A stretch of DNA of 64,000 nt from Bacteroidales bacterium (GTDB lineage Bacteria > Bacteroidota > Bacteroidia > Bacteroidales > UBA932), in NCBI GenBank assembly GCA_017465225.1, contig JAFTWQ010000022.1, positions 86,829-150,828 of the forward strand, in the 5' to 3' direction. The notes below the pieces were generated by a model. The model saw only the letters and a list, made by a program, of their open reading frames with translations, did not search any database and was not told the origin of the DNA. The position numbers and the translations under genes are program-made. Within the stretch, counting starts at the first letter, position 1. Each line of letters opens with the position of its first letter. Below, in pieces: positions 25,421 through 35,391 of the stretch.

Positions 25421-28400
25421 ATGAAAAATCTGACATACAAGATTTCTCTTCTGATCTTAGGGCTGTTTGCGACAATCATCGCAGCCAATGCCCAGGAGGT
25501 CAAAGGTGTCGTGTCAGACGCTAATGGAGAACCGCTGATCGGTGTATCCGTTTTCGTGGACGGCACAACTCTGGGAGTATCAACAGGAGTTGACGGTGAC
25601 TATTCCATCAATGTTCCTGATGCCAAAGGCAAGACTCTCGTATTCTCAATGATCGGTATGGCGACAAAAGAGGTTGTCATCGGAAATTCTACGGTGGTTA
25701 ATGTGACCCTCGAAGAGGATGCAAACTTCCTTGATGAAACTGTCGTTATCGGTTATGCAACTGTAAAACGTCGCGACCTCATGGGTTCGGTGACATCTGT
25801 AGGTAATGAGGCACTTACTCAGGTCCCTGTCGCATCAGTAGGCGAAGCCCTCACAGGTAAGATGGCCGGAGTCCAGGTTACAACAACCGAAGGTGATCCT
25901 GATGCCGAGATCAAGATCCGTGTACGTGGTGGCGGTTCCATCACTCAGGACGCATCTCCTCTCTACATCGTGGACGGTTTCCCGGTGGAAAGCATTTCTG
26001 ACATCCCGGCTTCCGACATTCAGTCTATCGACGTCCTCAAGGATGCGTTCTCGACAGCGATCTACGGTTCACGTGGTGCAAACGGTGTAGTTCTCGTTAC
26101 TACAAAGTCAGGCGCTGCCGGCAAGATCTCTGTAAGCTACAACGCTTATTGGGGACAGAAGACAATGGCTAACGCTGACGCGATCCAGACAGGATCATCA
26201 TATGATTTCGTCCAGAACCAGTACGAGCTTGCAGTGCTTCGAGACAGGGTTGAAGACGATTTCATAAAGGTGTTCGGTGTCTTCGAGGATATGGACCTTT
26301 ATAAGAATGTCGAGAAGAACGACTGGGTGAAGAAGGTTTTCGGAAATGTGGGAACAACCTTCAACCAGAACGTTTCGGTTTCAGGTTCTACTGACAAGGT
26401 GAAGTGGACTGCCAGCTATGCTCACGTTGGTGACAAGGCCATCATGATGAACTCGGACTATAAGAGAGACAACCTCTCGTTCAAGACCCAGTACAAGCCT
26501 ATCAAGCAGATCACGGTCGACATCAATGCAAGATATTCGCATACAACCGTGATGGGCGCCGGTGCGAACTCGGTCAATGACGGCGGTTCGACTTCAAGCA
26601 ACGGACGTCTCAAGCATGCGGTACAGTACACTCCATTCCCTATTACAGGTGTGGCTACTGATTCTGACCTTGCTGAAGACTATGGCGACAACGCTCCGCC
26701 TCTCAAGTCGGTTGCCGACAACGACAACAAGAGAATCCGTAAGAACTGGACTCTCAACGGTGCGGTTACATGGCACATCATCAAGAACCTCAATCTCAGG
26801 GCAGAGGGCGGTATCGATGACTATTCACAGGAAGACAACCGTTTCTATGGTCTTACAACATACTATGTGGGTAACTCTGCAACAATCAAGGGACAGCCTG
26901 CGACACAGTATAAGAACGCATTCCGTACAAAGTATCGTACAACCAACACCTTGAACTATAATTTCGCAGAGGTGTTCACCAATGACAGGCACAAGCTTGA
27001 CGTTCTCCTCGGTCAGGAGTATATCCTTACCAAGTCAAACACTCTCTCATCTACAATCGAGGGCTTCCCTGTGTTCTTCGATTCCCAGATGGCCTGGAAC
27101 TTCATGGCTTCAGGTACTCCGGTAGCTTCGAACAACTTCTTCAATCCTAACGAGCAGCTCCTCTCATTCTTCGGAAGAGCAAACTATGACTACGACGGCA
27201 GATATGCTGTTTCTGCAACAGTACGTGCCGACGGTTCGTCAAAGTTCGAGAAGGGCAACCAGTGGGGTATCTTCCCTTCAGCAGCAGCTTCATGGACAAT
27301 CTCGAACGAGAGCTTCCTCGAGGATGCTGCATGGCTTGACAACCTCAAGCTCCGTTACAGCTACGGTACGGCAGGTAACAACAACATCCCTTCGAATGTG
27401 TCATCTCTCCTCTTCCAGGCGAACAATACGCAGTGGATCTCGATGGGAAATACATGGTGGGGAACCACTACAGTAGGCGGAAAGTCAATCATGCCTAACC
27501 CAGACCTTACTTGGGAAACTACAGTTTCACACAATATCGGTCTCGACTATTCGTTCCTCAACAGCCGTATCAACGGATCTTTCGAGGTTTACCATAATAC
27601 AACCAACGACCTCCTTATCCAGTTCCCTGTGGCAGGTTCGGGTTATGACTATCAGTACCGTAACCTCGGATCGGTACAGAACCGTGGTTTCGAGGCTTCT
27701 GTTAACTTCGTGATCTTCGAGAAGAAGAACTTCGGACTCACACTCGGCGGAAATATCAGCATCAATGAGAACAAGGTGACTGATCTCGGTGGACTCGAAA
27801 AGATCGAGGCTACTTCAGAGTGGGCATCAACTGAAATCGGTCCTGACTATGTCGTTACAGTCGGCCGTCCTCTCGGAGATATGTACGGATACATTTCGGA
27901 CGGACGCTATTCGGCTGACGAATTCACTCACGATGGTTCCGCTTGGGTAGCGAACGAGGGTACAATAGACGCTTCTGACATTCTTGGCAAGGAGTTCTTC
28001 CGTCCGGGTGCAATGAAGCTCAGGGATATGAACGGAGACGGCAAGATCACAGTAGATGACAAGACCATCATCGGCAATGCACAGCCTCTCGGAGTAGGTG
28101 GTTTCAACCTCTCGGGTTACCTCTACGGATTCGACTTCTCGGCTAACTTCAACTATGTGTTCGGCAATAATATCTACAATGCCAACAGGATCGAGTTCAG
28201 CCACTCACGTAAATATTCAAACCGTAACCTCCTCGCATCAATGAATGTGGAGAACCGCTGGACCAATATCGACTGGGCTACCGGTGAGGAGATTACAGAT
28301 GCAGACCGTCTCGCTGAAATCAATGCAGGAACTACAATGTGGAATCCTGGTGTGAACAAGGCGATCTTCTCTGACTGGGCTGTCGAGGACGGTTCTTTCC

Positions 28401-28636
28401 TCCGCCTCCAGTCTGCAACGATCGGATATACCCTCCCTCAGAAGTGGACAATGAAGATCAAGATGCAGAAGCTCCGCGTATATATGACAGGTACCAACCT
28501 CTTCTGTCTCACCAAGTATTCAGGCTATGACCCTGAAGTCGACACAAGACGTAAGACTCCTCTTACTCCAGGCGTTGACTGCTCGGCATATCCGAAGAGC
28601 AGAGGTTATGTAGTCGGTGTCAACATCACATTCTAA
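25421..28636 (+). CDS. susC: SusC-like TonB-dependent receptor
   Basis: A 1071-residue outer-membrane transporter that imports oligosaccharides with its SusD lid using TonB energy. A signal peptide ends at A-N-A-Q (about residue 25). A carboxypeptidase-regulatory-like domain (about 27-105, G-V-V-S-D-A-N-G-E-P-L-I-G-V-S) precedes the plug domain (V-V-I-G-Y-A-T-V-K-R-R-D-L near 115; G-S-R-G-A-N-G-V-V-L-V-T near 217) and the 22-strand barrel, which ends in the aromatic residue of V-N-I-T-F. Length is typical. Pectic oligosaccharides are the likely cargo, from the neighbouring enzymes. SusD follows after 70 bases that carry the hairpin element. Confidence 0.96.
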   Translation: MKNLTYKISLLILGLFATIIAANAQEVKGVVSDANGEPLIGVSVFVDGTTLGVSTGVDGDYSINVPDAKGKTLVFSMIGMATKEVVIGNSTVVNVTLEEDANFLDETVVIGYATVKRRDLMGSVTSVGNEALTQVPVASVGEALTGKMAGVQVTTTEGDPDAEIKIRVRGGGSITQDASPLYIVDGFPVESISDIPASDIQSIDVLKDAFSTAIYGSRGANGVVLVTTKSGAAGKISVSYNAYWGQKTMANADAIQTGSSYDFVQNQYELAVLRDRVEDDFIKVFGVFEDMDLYKNVEKNDWVKKVFGNVGTTFNQNVSVSGSTDKVKWTASYAHVGDKAIMMNSDYKRDNLSFKTQYKPIKQITVDINARYSHTTVMGAGANSVNDGGSTSSNGRLKHAVQYTPFPITGVATDSDLAEDYGDNAPPLKSVADNDNKRIRKNWTLNGAVTWHIIKNLNLRAEGGIDDYSQEDNRFYGLTTYYVGNSATIKGQPATQYKNAFRTKYRTTNTLNYNFAEVFTNDRHKLDVLLGQEYILTKSNTLSSTIEGFPVFFDSQMAWNFMASGTPVASNNFFNPNEQLLSFFGRANYDYDGRYAVSATVRADGSSKFEKGNQWGIFPSAAASWTISNESFLEDAAWLDNLKLRYSYGTAGNNNIPSNVSSLLFQANNTQWISMGNTWWGTTTVGGKSIMPNPDLTWETTVSHNIGLDYSFLNSRINGSFEVYHNTTNDLLIQFPVAGSGYDYQYRNLGSVQNRGFEASVNFVIFEKKNFGLTLGGNISINENKVTDLGGLEKIEATSEWASTEIGPDYVVTVGRPLGDMYGYISDGRYSADEFTHDGSAWVANEGTIDASDILGKEFFRPGAMKLRDMNGDGKITVDDKTIIGNAQPLGVGGFNLSGYLYGFDFSANFNYVFGNNIYNANRIEFSHSRKYSNRNLLASMNVENRWTNIDWATGEEITDADRLAEINAGTTMWNPGVNKAIFSDWAVEDGSFLRLQSATIGYTLPQKWTMKIKMQKLRVYMTGTNLFCLTKYSGYDPEVDTRRKTPLTPGVDCSAYPKSRGYVVGVNITF

Positions 28637-28645
28637 TTCCTCCAA

Positions 28646-28692
28646 TGTCATTCTGAAAGACACAATGTCATTCTGAACGAAGTGAAGAATCT
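28646..28692 (+). repeat. Hairpin element between susC and susD
   Basis: Two copies of TGTCATTCTGAA 20 bp apart (28646 and 28666). The second extends into the full element: arms ATTCT and AGAAT around the loop GAACGAAGTGA, then CT. It ends 14 bases before the susD ATG, in the same orientation as the genes. Confidence 0.88.
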
Positions 28693-28706
28693 AAAAACCA
28701 GAATTT

Positions 28707-30584
28707 ATGAAATTAATGAATAAAATACTCATTGGTGTAGGAATGCTTGCTGCTGCGGCTCTGACATCTTGCTCTGAGGACGGCCTCAAGACACCGACCC
28801 AGTCGTCATTCGATGAGTCTGTGGTATATTCAAACTACACACTTGCAGAATACAATGTATTCGGAATCTACGAGGTGTTCGGACATACGAACTGCCATCG
28901 TGGACGCTACTTGCCTTGGTATGGTTTCAATACCGATATCGAGCTTTATAACAATACTACAGCTGATGAGAAGTCAAGCATCGCAAGATACTCTATGACT
29001 GCAACCAACGGTCAGCTCAACCTCGCGAACGGACCGTACAATGAACTTATGGGTGGTATAGAGAGAGCAAACCTCGCGATCAGAGGTATCCGTCAGTACG
29101 GTAATCCTGCAGGCGATGCACAGATGGCAGAACTCCTTGGCGAGGCTCTGACTGCACGTGCTCTCCTTTATACCGAGCTCCTCAAGGCTTACGGTGAGGT
29201 TCCGGCACGTTTCGCACCTATCGATGCCGAGACAATCTATCTTAACAAGACTGATAAGGATGTGATCTACAAGCAGCTCCTCGCTGATCTTGAAGTGGCA
29301 TTCCAGTATATGAACTGGCCTGGCAAGAGCGCGGCTACCGCTACAACCGACCGCCCTAGCCTTGCATTCGCAAAGGGCCTTTACGCACGCCTCTGCCTCA
29401 TGGCATCAGGTTACTCTCTTCGTCCTGATGAGGGCGCTGTAGGAACTGGTAATGCTGGTTCAGTGAGACTCTCAACAGATCCTGAGCTTCAGAAGGAAGT
29501 CCTTTATCCGAAGGCTCTTGCAGCCCTCAAGGATGTGATTGACAACGCAGGTCTCTCCCTCATGGATTACACACAGCTCTGGAAGGAGTTCAACAATATG
29601 GACATCACAGCAGGCAAGGAGGTCATCTATGTGATCCCTTCATCTGACACCCGTGGACGTTGGAACTATACATTCGCAATCAGGACAGAAGGCAATCCAG
29701 ACTGGAGCCAGGGTCCTACATCAAGCCGTGGCGGTACTGCAGGTCCTGTTCCTACTCTCTACTGGAAATATGAGGACGAGGATGTACGCCGTGACATGAG
29801 CTGCGTGAACTGGAAATGGGTCCTCGGCCCTGACGGAAAGAACATTCCTACCCTTGCAGGTCCTAACGACTGGTATTTCGGAAAGTTCCGTCTCGAGTGG
29901 CAGACCAAGTCTCCTTACAATGGAGGTAACGACGACGGTATCAAGCCTGTATACATGAGATATTCTGACATTCTCCTCATGGCAGCAGAGATCGCCAACG
30001 ATCCTGCATGCGGAAACCGTGACGAGAACTTTGCAAAGAACTGCCTCCTCCAGGTCCGCCAGAGAGCATATAAGGGCAATGAAGGAATCGCTTCATCTTA
30101 TGTGAACGGACTCAGCGGTCAGGAAGCTATCTTCAATGCAATCGTTGACGAGCGTGCTCTTGAGTTCGTGGGCGAGATGCTCCGCAAGCAGGACCTCATC
30201 CGCTGGAATCTCCTCAAGACCAAGATGGACGAGTCAAAGGCAGAGCTTCAGGCATGGATGGACAACGCAGGTGCACAGTTCGGCCCTGCAGTATGGTACA
30301 GATATGCGGCTGACGGTTCTATGGAGACTTATGGCTACAATGAGCCTTCAACTACAGAGGCCGCTCCTGCCGGAGACGGTTGGGAGTGCTACACCAACTC
30401 GAAGGGTGAGGTTTCAACATACTTCAAGTTCATTTCAGAGGATACAGGTGCATACAGCGAATCAGCACAGAAGAAGCTTGATTCATTCTATGACAACAAC
30501 CCTGATACCAAGCAGTGGTGGCCTATTCCGGAGGCAACTCTCGTGAACAGCCAGGGAACTCTCTTCAATGACTATGGTTTCTAA
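28707..30584 (+). CDS. susD: SusD/RagB-like surface glycan-binding lipoprotein
   Basis: A 625-residue lipoprotein (A-L-T-S-C, Cys near residue 22, followed by S-E-D) forming the hinged lid on SusC. Typical features are the early S-F-D-E-S, the TPR-like helices with A-L-T-A-R-A-L-L-Y-T-E-L-L-K-A-Y-G-E-V-P (about 149-168), the C-terminal Y-M-R-Y-S-D-I-L-L-M-A-A-E segment (about 416) and V-D-E-R-A-L-E-F-V-G-E near 484. These support the SusD/RagB fold. Binding specificity cannot be read, but the surrounding enzymes point to homogalacturonan or related pectin fragments. The next gene follows after another copy of the hairpin element. Confidence 0.95.
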   Translation: MKLMNKILIGVGMLAAAALTSCSEDGLKTPTQSSFDESVVYSNYTLAEYNVFGIYEVFGHTNCHRGRYLPWYGFNTDIELYNNTTADEKSSIARYSMTATNGQLNLANGPYNELMGGIERANLAIRGIRQYGNPAGDAQMAELLGEALTARALLYTELLKAYGEVPARFAPIDAETIYLNKTDKDVIYKQLLADLEVAFQYMNWPGKSAATATTDRPSLAFAKGLYARLCLMASGYSLRPDEGAVGTGNAGSVRLSTDPELQKEVLYPKALAALKDVIDNAGLSLMDYTQLWKEFNNMDITAGKEVIYVIPSSDTRGRWNYTFAIRTEGNPDWSQGPTSSRGGTAGPVPTLYWKYEDEDVRRDMSCVNWKWVLGPDGKNIPTLAGPNDWYFGKFRLEWQTKSPYNGGNDDGIKPVYMRYSDILLMAAEIANDPACGNRDENFAKNCLLQVRQRAYKGNEGIASSYVNGLSGQEAIFNAIVDERALEFVGEMLRKQDLIRWNLLKTKMDESKAELQAWMDNAGAQFGPAVWYRYAADGSMETYGYNEPSTTEAAPAGDGWECYTNSKGEVSTYFKFISEDTGAYSESAQKKLDSFYDNNPDTKQWWPIPEATLVNSQGTLFNDYGF

Positions 30585-30592
30585 TCTTTTCA

Positions 30593-30639
30593 TGTCATTC
30601 TGAACGGCTTCATGTCATTCTGAACGAAGTGAAGAATCT
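30593..30639 (+). repeat. Hairpin element between susD and the surface protein gene
   Basis: TGTCATTCTGAAC occurs at 30593 and again 20 bp later at 30613. The second copy carries the complete arms ATTCT and AGAAT with loop GAACGAAGTGA, ending at 30639, nine bases before the next ATG. It repeats the arrangement of the susC-susD gap almost exactly. Confidence 0.88.
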
Positions 30640-30648
30640 ATAAGATAA

Positions 30649-33600
30649 ATGAACAATAATATGAAAAGAATATTTTCAGCAATAATATTGGGAGTATCAC
30701 TCATCGCCTTCGGAGCAGCTTTTTCAGGCTGCACCGAGGAGATGGTTGACATCAACGACGAGATCGCTCTCGGCCGATGCCTTACTCCTACTGAACTCTC
30801 TGCCAAGGTCATCAATGGAGAGTTTATCGAATTCTCATGGACCAAGTCCAAGGGAGCTACCGAGTTCGTCCTCGAACTTTACTCTGACGAGCAGATGAGT
30901 TCTCTCGTCGAGTCACTCACTATCCCTGCAACCGATATCCCTTATACGGCGGATCTCGAGGCTGATATGACCTATTATGCACGCGTTAAGGCTGTGAACG
31001 GAGAAGGCAGGATCGCAGACTCCAACTGGGCTGTCTTTGACCGCGCTCTCCAGACATACGCAATCAAGTCTTCTCTCAATCCTGAGCTTGTGGACAGGTC
31101 GGAGTCTTCAATCACAATCAAGTGGACGAAGGATCCTGAAGTCGATCATGTACGCATCACTCCTGCCCTCAACGCTGAAGAAGAGTACACCCGCTTTGAC
31201 GTGGACGCTGCTGCAGTAGAGGCCGCACAGGTTGAGGTTACAGGTCTTAATCCGTCAGTAAACTATACACTCGCAGTACACTTCAAGAGTGCACAGCGTG
31301 GTACAGTTTCTGCCTGGACCCGCCCTGCAATCGACGGTGCAACTGAAGTCGCTACTTCAGAGGCTCTTATCCAGGCTCTCACAGATAAGGCACCAGTCAT
31401 CAAGGTGGCTTATTCAGAGACTCCTTATGTGATAGGCAGTGTTGTCCTCGGTGGCCCTGTGGCTATCTATGGTGATGCTACAGCAGAAGGCGCACAGCCG
31501 ACAATCCAGGGTGGACTCAAGATAGGTGCAGACGTTACAGGCATCCACCTCGAGGCAATCACATTCGACGGAGCAGGCCTTGCAGATTATCCGCATAATC
31601 TTACATTCGACGCTGCAGCTGCAGTTGAGAACATCACAGTGATCAACTGTAAGCTCAACAACTACCTCCGCGGTGTCCTCTATGAGAACTCAAAGGGTCC
31701 TCAGGTAGGTGCAATCAAGTATGACGGTGTTGAAGTGAACAATGTCGGTGGCGACGGTGGTGACTGCTTCGACTTCCGTGGTGAAGCTACCGTAAACAGC
31801 ATCGAGTTCATTAATTCTACCCTCAATACAGGAGCCCGCACATGGTTCCGTATCGACGCCAAGACTGTTCTCGAGTCGATCAAGCTGACTCACTGTACAT
31901 TCAACAACCTCTGCTTTGCAAACAACGGCAACAACAACGGTGTCTTCAATATCCGTGCTGTCAACGCAGCTGGTACAGCTCCGTCATTCGTGCTGACACA
32001 CAATGTGTTCCTCAACATGAACGACGAGAACAAGAGATGCTGTCTCATAGCGAAGAACTCTACTTCAGCATTCCCTACAGAGCTTTCAGACAACTTCTTC
32101 TACAACTGCTACGACAGATTCTTCGTTGCTCAGAAGGATGGTTCATCACTCTCAGGTGACGATCTTAAGGCTGCTGCGGATGAAGGACGTGCACGCATTC
32201 TCGTGAACGGCAGCGTAGAGCTTGACGCTGACCCTTGCGTAGACAGCGCACGTGACAAGTATAATGTTACAAGCAAGGAAGTCATCGAGGCAAATGCAGG
32301 TGACCCAAGATGGTATGCTGTCTATGTCGAGATCCCTGAAGACCTTACACAGGATGTGACTGTGACAGGCAAGATCTGGGATCTTACTGACGGCCAGACT
32401 TTCAAGAAGATGGCTGACAAGGATATGGTGCGTGACGGTATCCGCTTCTTCGTGAAGAACACTCCTATCAACTTCACCAAGGAAGGTTTCGAGTTCACTG
32501 GCGAGGCTGCTCTCGAGGGCGGTATTCCTGTTGACGGTGCGATCGGAATCAAGGTCAACGAGCCGGGCTCAATCATCATTTCCGTAGCAGAGGCGACAGG
32601 CCATTCCAACCTTACGGTAAGCCTTGACGGAAAGGTTTCAGCTTCAGTTCCTGCAGGCGCAGAGTATCAGAAGGTGACATTCGCGAATGTATCAGGCGAG
32701 CAGATGATCTACATCTACGGCTGCCACCCTGCAACAATGACATTCCTCCAGTGGACATCAGACATACAGGTTCTTGACAAGGTTCTCGCAACTCCTCAGG
32801 TGAAGATCAGCAAGACTACCGTAAACGAGCGTGCAGAGGATGAGATCACCCTTACATGGGACGCAGTAGACTACGCTGGTTCATACAACGTTACAGTTGA
32901 CGGAAAGAAGAAGAACGTTACCGAGACTACATACACATTCGCTACAGGCGGATATGCAGTGGAAGAGGCAGGCGGAGACTTCGCTATCCAGGTGACTGCA
33001 GTTCCTGCAGCTGACGACTACACACGCGTCGAGTCGCAGCCCGCAGAGCTTTCATTCCACGTGAATGACGTTCCTGATGAGCCAGGCCTCAAGGTGGTAA
33101 GATACAACCTCACATTCCCAGAAGGCGGAAACGCTGAAGAGAAGTATGTATGTGAGAACAATGCAGGCTTCTACGTACAGACAACAGGCGGATGGGTAAT
33201 CGACGCTAACTCACAGAAGTTCGCTGTTCCAGGTGCATCAGAGTATGATTCTTATTCTACTCGTCTCAAGGGTTCGAAGACTTCTGACAGCAAGAGCATG
33301 ACCATCACCGTTCCTAACGACGGTAAGCTCTATATCGCAGCTCGTTCAGCAAACTCATCGGCAGCAGACCGTACAATGGCCCTGATGCAGGGTGACAAGG
33401 AAATCCTTGCTCCTACTGTAATCCAGGACGCTGATAAGTTCACTGCAGGTGACGCTTCAGCATTCCCATATGTTGTTGTAGATGTAAAGGCTGGTGACAT
33501 CCAGGTAGTACTCAATAACGGCATAAACTTCTACGGTATCGTTTACGATGCCCTCGAAGGTGGTCCTGCAGGAGTAGACTACGTATGGGATTTCTCAGCT

Positions 33601-34026
33601 CCAGAGTGGGTAGATGCTATGACCGGCAGCGGCATTGCGGCAAACACCAATGACTCTAACTGGGATCTCGAGGTTGATGGCCTCAGAGTCGTATCCGGAG
33701 GCGGTTCTATCAAGTGGAATGTTTCAGGCGAAACTTACTATTGGCAGCCAGGCGGCGCAGGTACTGATGCAAAGCGTTACTTCGAGTTTACCACTGACGT
33801 TGCCGGAAAGCTTACAGTATATGCTTCAAACACCGGCAGCTCAGAGGATCTTGCCCGTATGGTTACAGTGAAGGTGGGTGACGGTGAACCGGAATCCCTC
33901 CCTGGAGGTTACTCAAGTTCAAATGGTGCAGTCCCTGTGGACTTCAATGTTACCGCTGGTACTGTAAAGATATATCCGACCGGCAACGGTCTCCGTTTCT
34001 ACAAGATAGAGTTCCACTCTCTATAA
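30649..34026 (+). CDS. Large surface lipoprotein, FN3 plus DUF4957/DUF5123-like, probable pectin-binding protein
   Basis: A 1125-residue lipoprotein (F-S-G-C, Cys near residue 28 from this start, then T-E-E). A second ATG at 30661 gives a cleaner signal peptide and may be the true start. Two fibronectin-III-like domains (about 45-225) are followed by a right-handed beta-helix with pectin-lyase-like repeats (about 230-520) resembling DUF4957/DUF5123. Further Ig/FN3-like domains and a repeated G-G-W/S-I-K-W...Y-W-Q-P beta-sandwich lie near the end. No catalytic lyase motif could be recognised, so binding of polysaccharide at the cell surface is inferred. It is the last gene of the locus and is followed by a strong terminator. 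Confidence 0.8.
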   Translation: MNNNMKRIFSAIILGVSLIAFGAAFSGCTEEMVDINDEIALGRCLTPTELSAKVINGEFIEFSWTKSKGATEFVLELYSDEQMSSLVESLTIPATDIPYTADLEADMTYYARVKAVNGEGRIADSNWAVFDRALQTYAIKSSLNPELVDRSESSITIKWTKDPEVDHVRITPALNAEEEYTRFDVDAAAVEAAQVEVTGLNPSVNYTLAVHFKSAQRGTVSAWTRPAIDGATEVATSEALIQALTDKAPVIKVAYSETPYVIGSVVLGGPVAIYGDATAEGAQPTIQGGLKIGADVTGIHLEAITFDGAGLADYPHNLTFDAAAAVENITVINCKLNNYLRGVLYENSKGPQVGAIKYDGVEVNNVGGDGGDCFDFRGEATVNSIEFINSTLNTGARTWFRIDAKTVLESIKLTHCTFNNLCFANNGNNNGVFNIRAVNAAGTAPSFVLTHNVFLNMNDENKRCCLIAKNSTSAFPTELSDNFFYNCYDRFFVAQKDGSSLSGDDLKAAADEGRARILVNGSVELDADPCVDSARDKYNVTSKEVIEANAGDPRWYAVYVEIPEDLTQDVTVTGKIWDLTDGQTFKKMADKDMVRDGIRFFVKNTPINFTKEGFEFTGEAALEGGIPVDGAIGIKVNEPGSIIISVAEATGHSNLTVSLDGKVSASVPAGAEYQKVTFANVSGEQMIYIYGCHPATMTFLQWTSDIQVLDKVLATPQVKISKTTVNERAEDEITLTWDAVDYAGSYNVTVDGKKKNVTETTYTFATGGYAVEEAGGDFAIQVTAVPAADDYTRVESQPAELSFHVNDVPDEPGLKVVRYNLTFPEGGNAEEKYVCENNAGFYVQTTGGWVIDANSQKFAVPGASEYDSYSTRLKGSKTSDSKSMTITVPNDGKLYIAARSANSSAADRTMALMQGDKEILAPTVIQDADKFTAGDASAFPYVVVDVKAGDIQVVLNNGINFYGIVYDALEGGPAGVDYVWDFSAPEWVDAMTGSGIAANTNDSNWDLEVDGLRVVSGGGSIKWNVSGETYYWQPGGAGTDAKRYFEFTTDVAGKLTVYASNTGSSEDLARMVTVKVGDGEPESLPGGYSSSNGAVPVDFNVTAGTVKIYPTGNGLRFYKIEFHSL

Positions 34027-34048
34027 TCAGTAGTAGTGTATATATAGC

Positions 34049-34085
34049 CGTGGTGGCTGCCCGACGGGCAGCCACCACGTTTGTT
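34049..34085 (+). terminator. Rho-independent terminator of the pectin locus
   Basis: A perfect 14-bp stem (CGTGGTGGCTGCCC at 34049-34062, complement at 34066-34079) with the three-base loop GAC is followed by TTTGTT. It lies 22 bases after the last PUL gene and 13 bases from the convergent hydrolase gene, so it may serve both strands. Confidence 0.85.
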
Positions 34086-34098
34086 ATAGGGATATCTG

Positions 34099-35391
34099 TT
34101 ATTCGAAGAGATTCCGTTTCGGAAGCTTGTCGCTGTAAAGTTCCCTGCATTGCTTGAAGAGATTGTCGGTCTGACGTGACTGGCCCGGTCCTCTCCATGT
34201 GCTGGTGTTTGTGATCATTATCCAGCATTCTCCGTCAGGGAAATATTTGACGAGTGCCGTCGTGCCTGAAAGTGTGCCTGTGCGGCTCCATCCCTCTGCC
34301 GGGTCTGTGTCGTTCCATCCGAGGGAATATGTCTCCTTGTCGAAATATTCGGTCATCTGGGCCACGGCTTCAGGGGAGATGATGTCTTCCACTTCCGGAC
34401 GTCCGTCGATCGATGCTACAAGTCGTGCGATTTCGGCAGGGGATCCGCACCACGCGCCTGCACCTGAAAGAAGAGGTATGTTGTTTCCTCCGTAGCAGCG
34501 CTCTACCATTATGCCGCTTCCTGTGTATTCCTCGACGAATTTGCCGTCTCCTTCATGGGTATAGTACCTCACTTCATTTTCAATGCGGTCGCTGTAATAT
34601 GAGCCTGCAATATGCATGTCGAAGCATCCTGCAGGCATGAGGACATCTTCCCGGATGAACTGCTCATACGGCTTGCCTGATACCTTTTCAATGATCTCGG
34701 AAAGTAGGAGGTATCCGAAGTTGGAGTATCTTTCCCATTCTCCCGGCATGAAGCTCAGCTTATGCCGGAGTACAAGCCTGAAGAAATCTTCCTTTACCGG
34801 AGGCTGGTCAAGCTGCATCTGGTGCATCACGTCCTTTGACGAGAAAAGCGGGTCTCGGTAGAAGCCTCCCTGATGCCTTAAGAGATGCTCTACTGTGATC
34901 TTATGGTAATTCCTGTCCTTGATGGCCGAATTGAACAGAGAGTCGTTCAGGATGCCTGACGGACCGAATACGGTGTCCTTGATGCTCAATGAGTCCCTGT
35001 CCTGCAGAACCATGATTCCGGCGGCTGTGATGAGTTTTGAGACTGACGCCATACGAAGGATATGCGAAGGTTCCATCGGTTCCTTTTCGGCCTCGTCAGC
35101 CCATCCGTATCCTTTTGCATACAGAAGCGAATCGTTGCGCATTATCGCTAGCGATGCTCCCTTCATCTGCCACTCGCGCATATATCTTGTCACCTTCCTG
35201 TCCAGACCTTCCAGCTCCGGAATGTCCGACATTGCGTTGCTCAAGGTGTCGTTAAGATAGATTCTCGGGCCTTTCAGAGGCTCCGGCTTCGGTATCGGCT
35301 TGTGTATAATCATAAAAGCTGTCGCGAGTGCGGCAGCTGTCAATGCGAATGTTATGATTGAAAGTGTCTTTCTCTTTGTTCTTCTTCTCAT
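34099..35391 (-). CDS. Serine hydrolase, beta-lactamase/class C PBP family
   Basis: A 430-residue protein with an N-terminal signal anchor (about residues 8-30) and a class-C beta-lactamase fold outside the cytoplasm. The S-x-x-K catalytic motif is S-V-S-K at 116-119. The second motif is Y-S-N in Y-S-N-F-G-Y-L-L-L, and a late S-G-T-T stands where the third motif (H/K-x-G) is expected. Family members act as D-alanyl carboxypeptidases, esterases or amidases. The context gives no substrate, so the name stays general. Its ATG overlaps the stop of the kinase-like gene upstream by four bases, so the two are co-translated. It converges with the pectin locus. Confidence 0.85.
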   Translation of the reverse strand: MRRRTKRKTLSIITFALTAAALATAFMIIHKPIPKPEPLKGPRIYLNDTLSNAMSDIPELEGLDRKVTRYMREWQMKGASLAIMRNDSLLYAKGYGWADEAEKEPMEPSHILRMASVSKLITAAGIMVLQDRDSLSIKDTVFGPSGILNDSLFNSAIKDRNYHKITVEHLLRHQGGFYRDPLFSSKDVMHQMQLDQPPVKEDFFRLVLRHKLSFMPGEWERYSNFGYLLLSEIIEKVSGKPYEQFIREDVLMPAGCFDMHIAGSYYSDRIENEVRYYTHEGDGKFVEEYTGSGIMVERCYGGNNIPLLSGAGAWCGSPAEIARLVASIDGRPEVEDIISPEAVAQMTEYFDKETYSLGWNDTDPAEGWSRTGTLSGTTALVKYFPDGECWIMITNTSTWRGPGQSRQTDNLFKQCRELYSDKLPKRNLFE

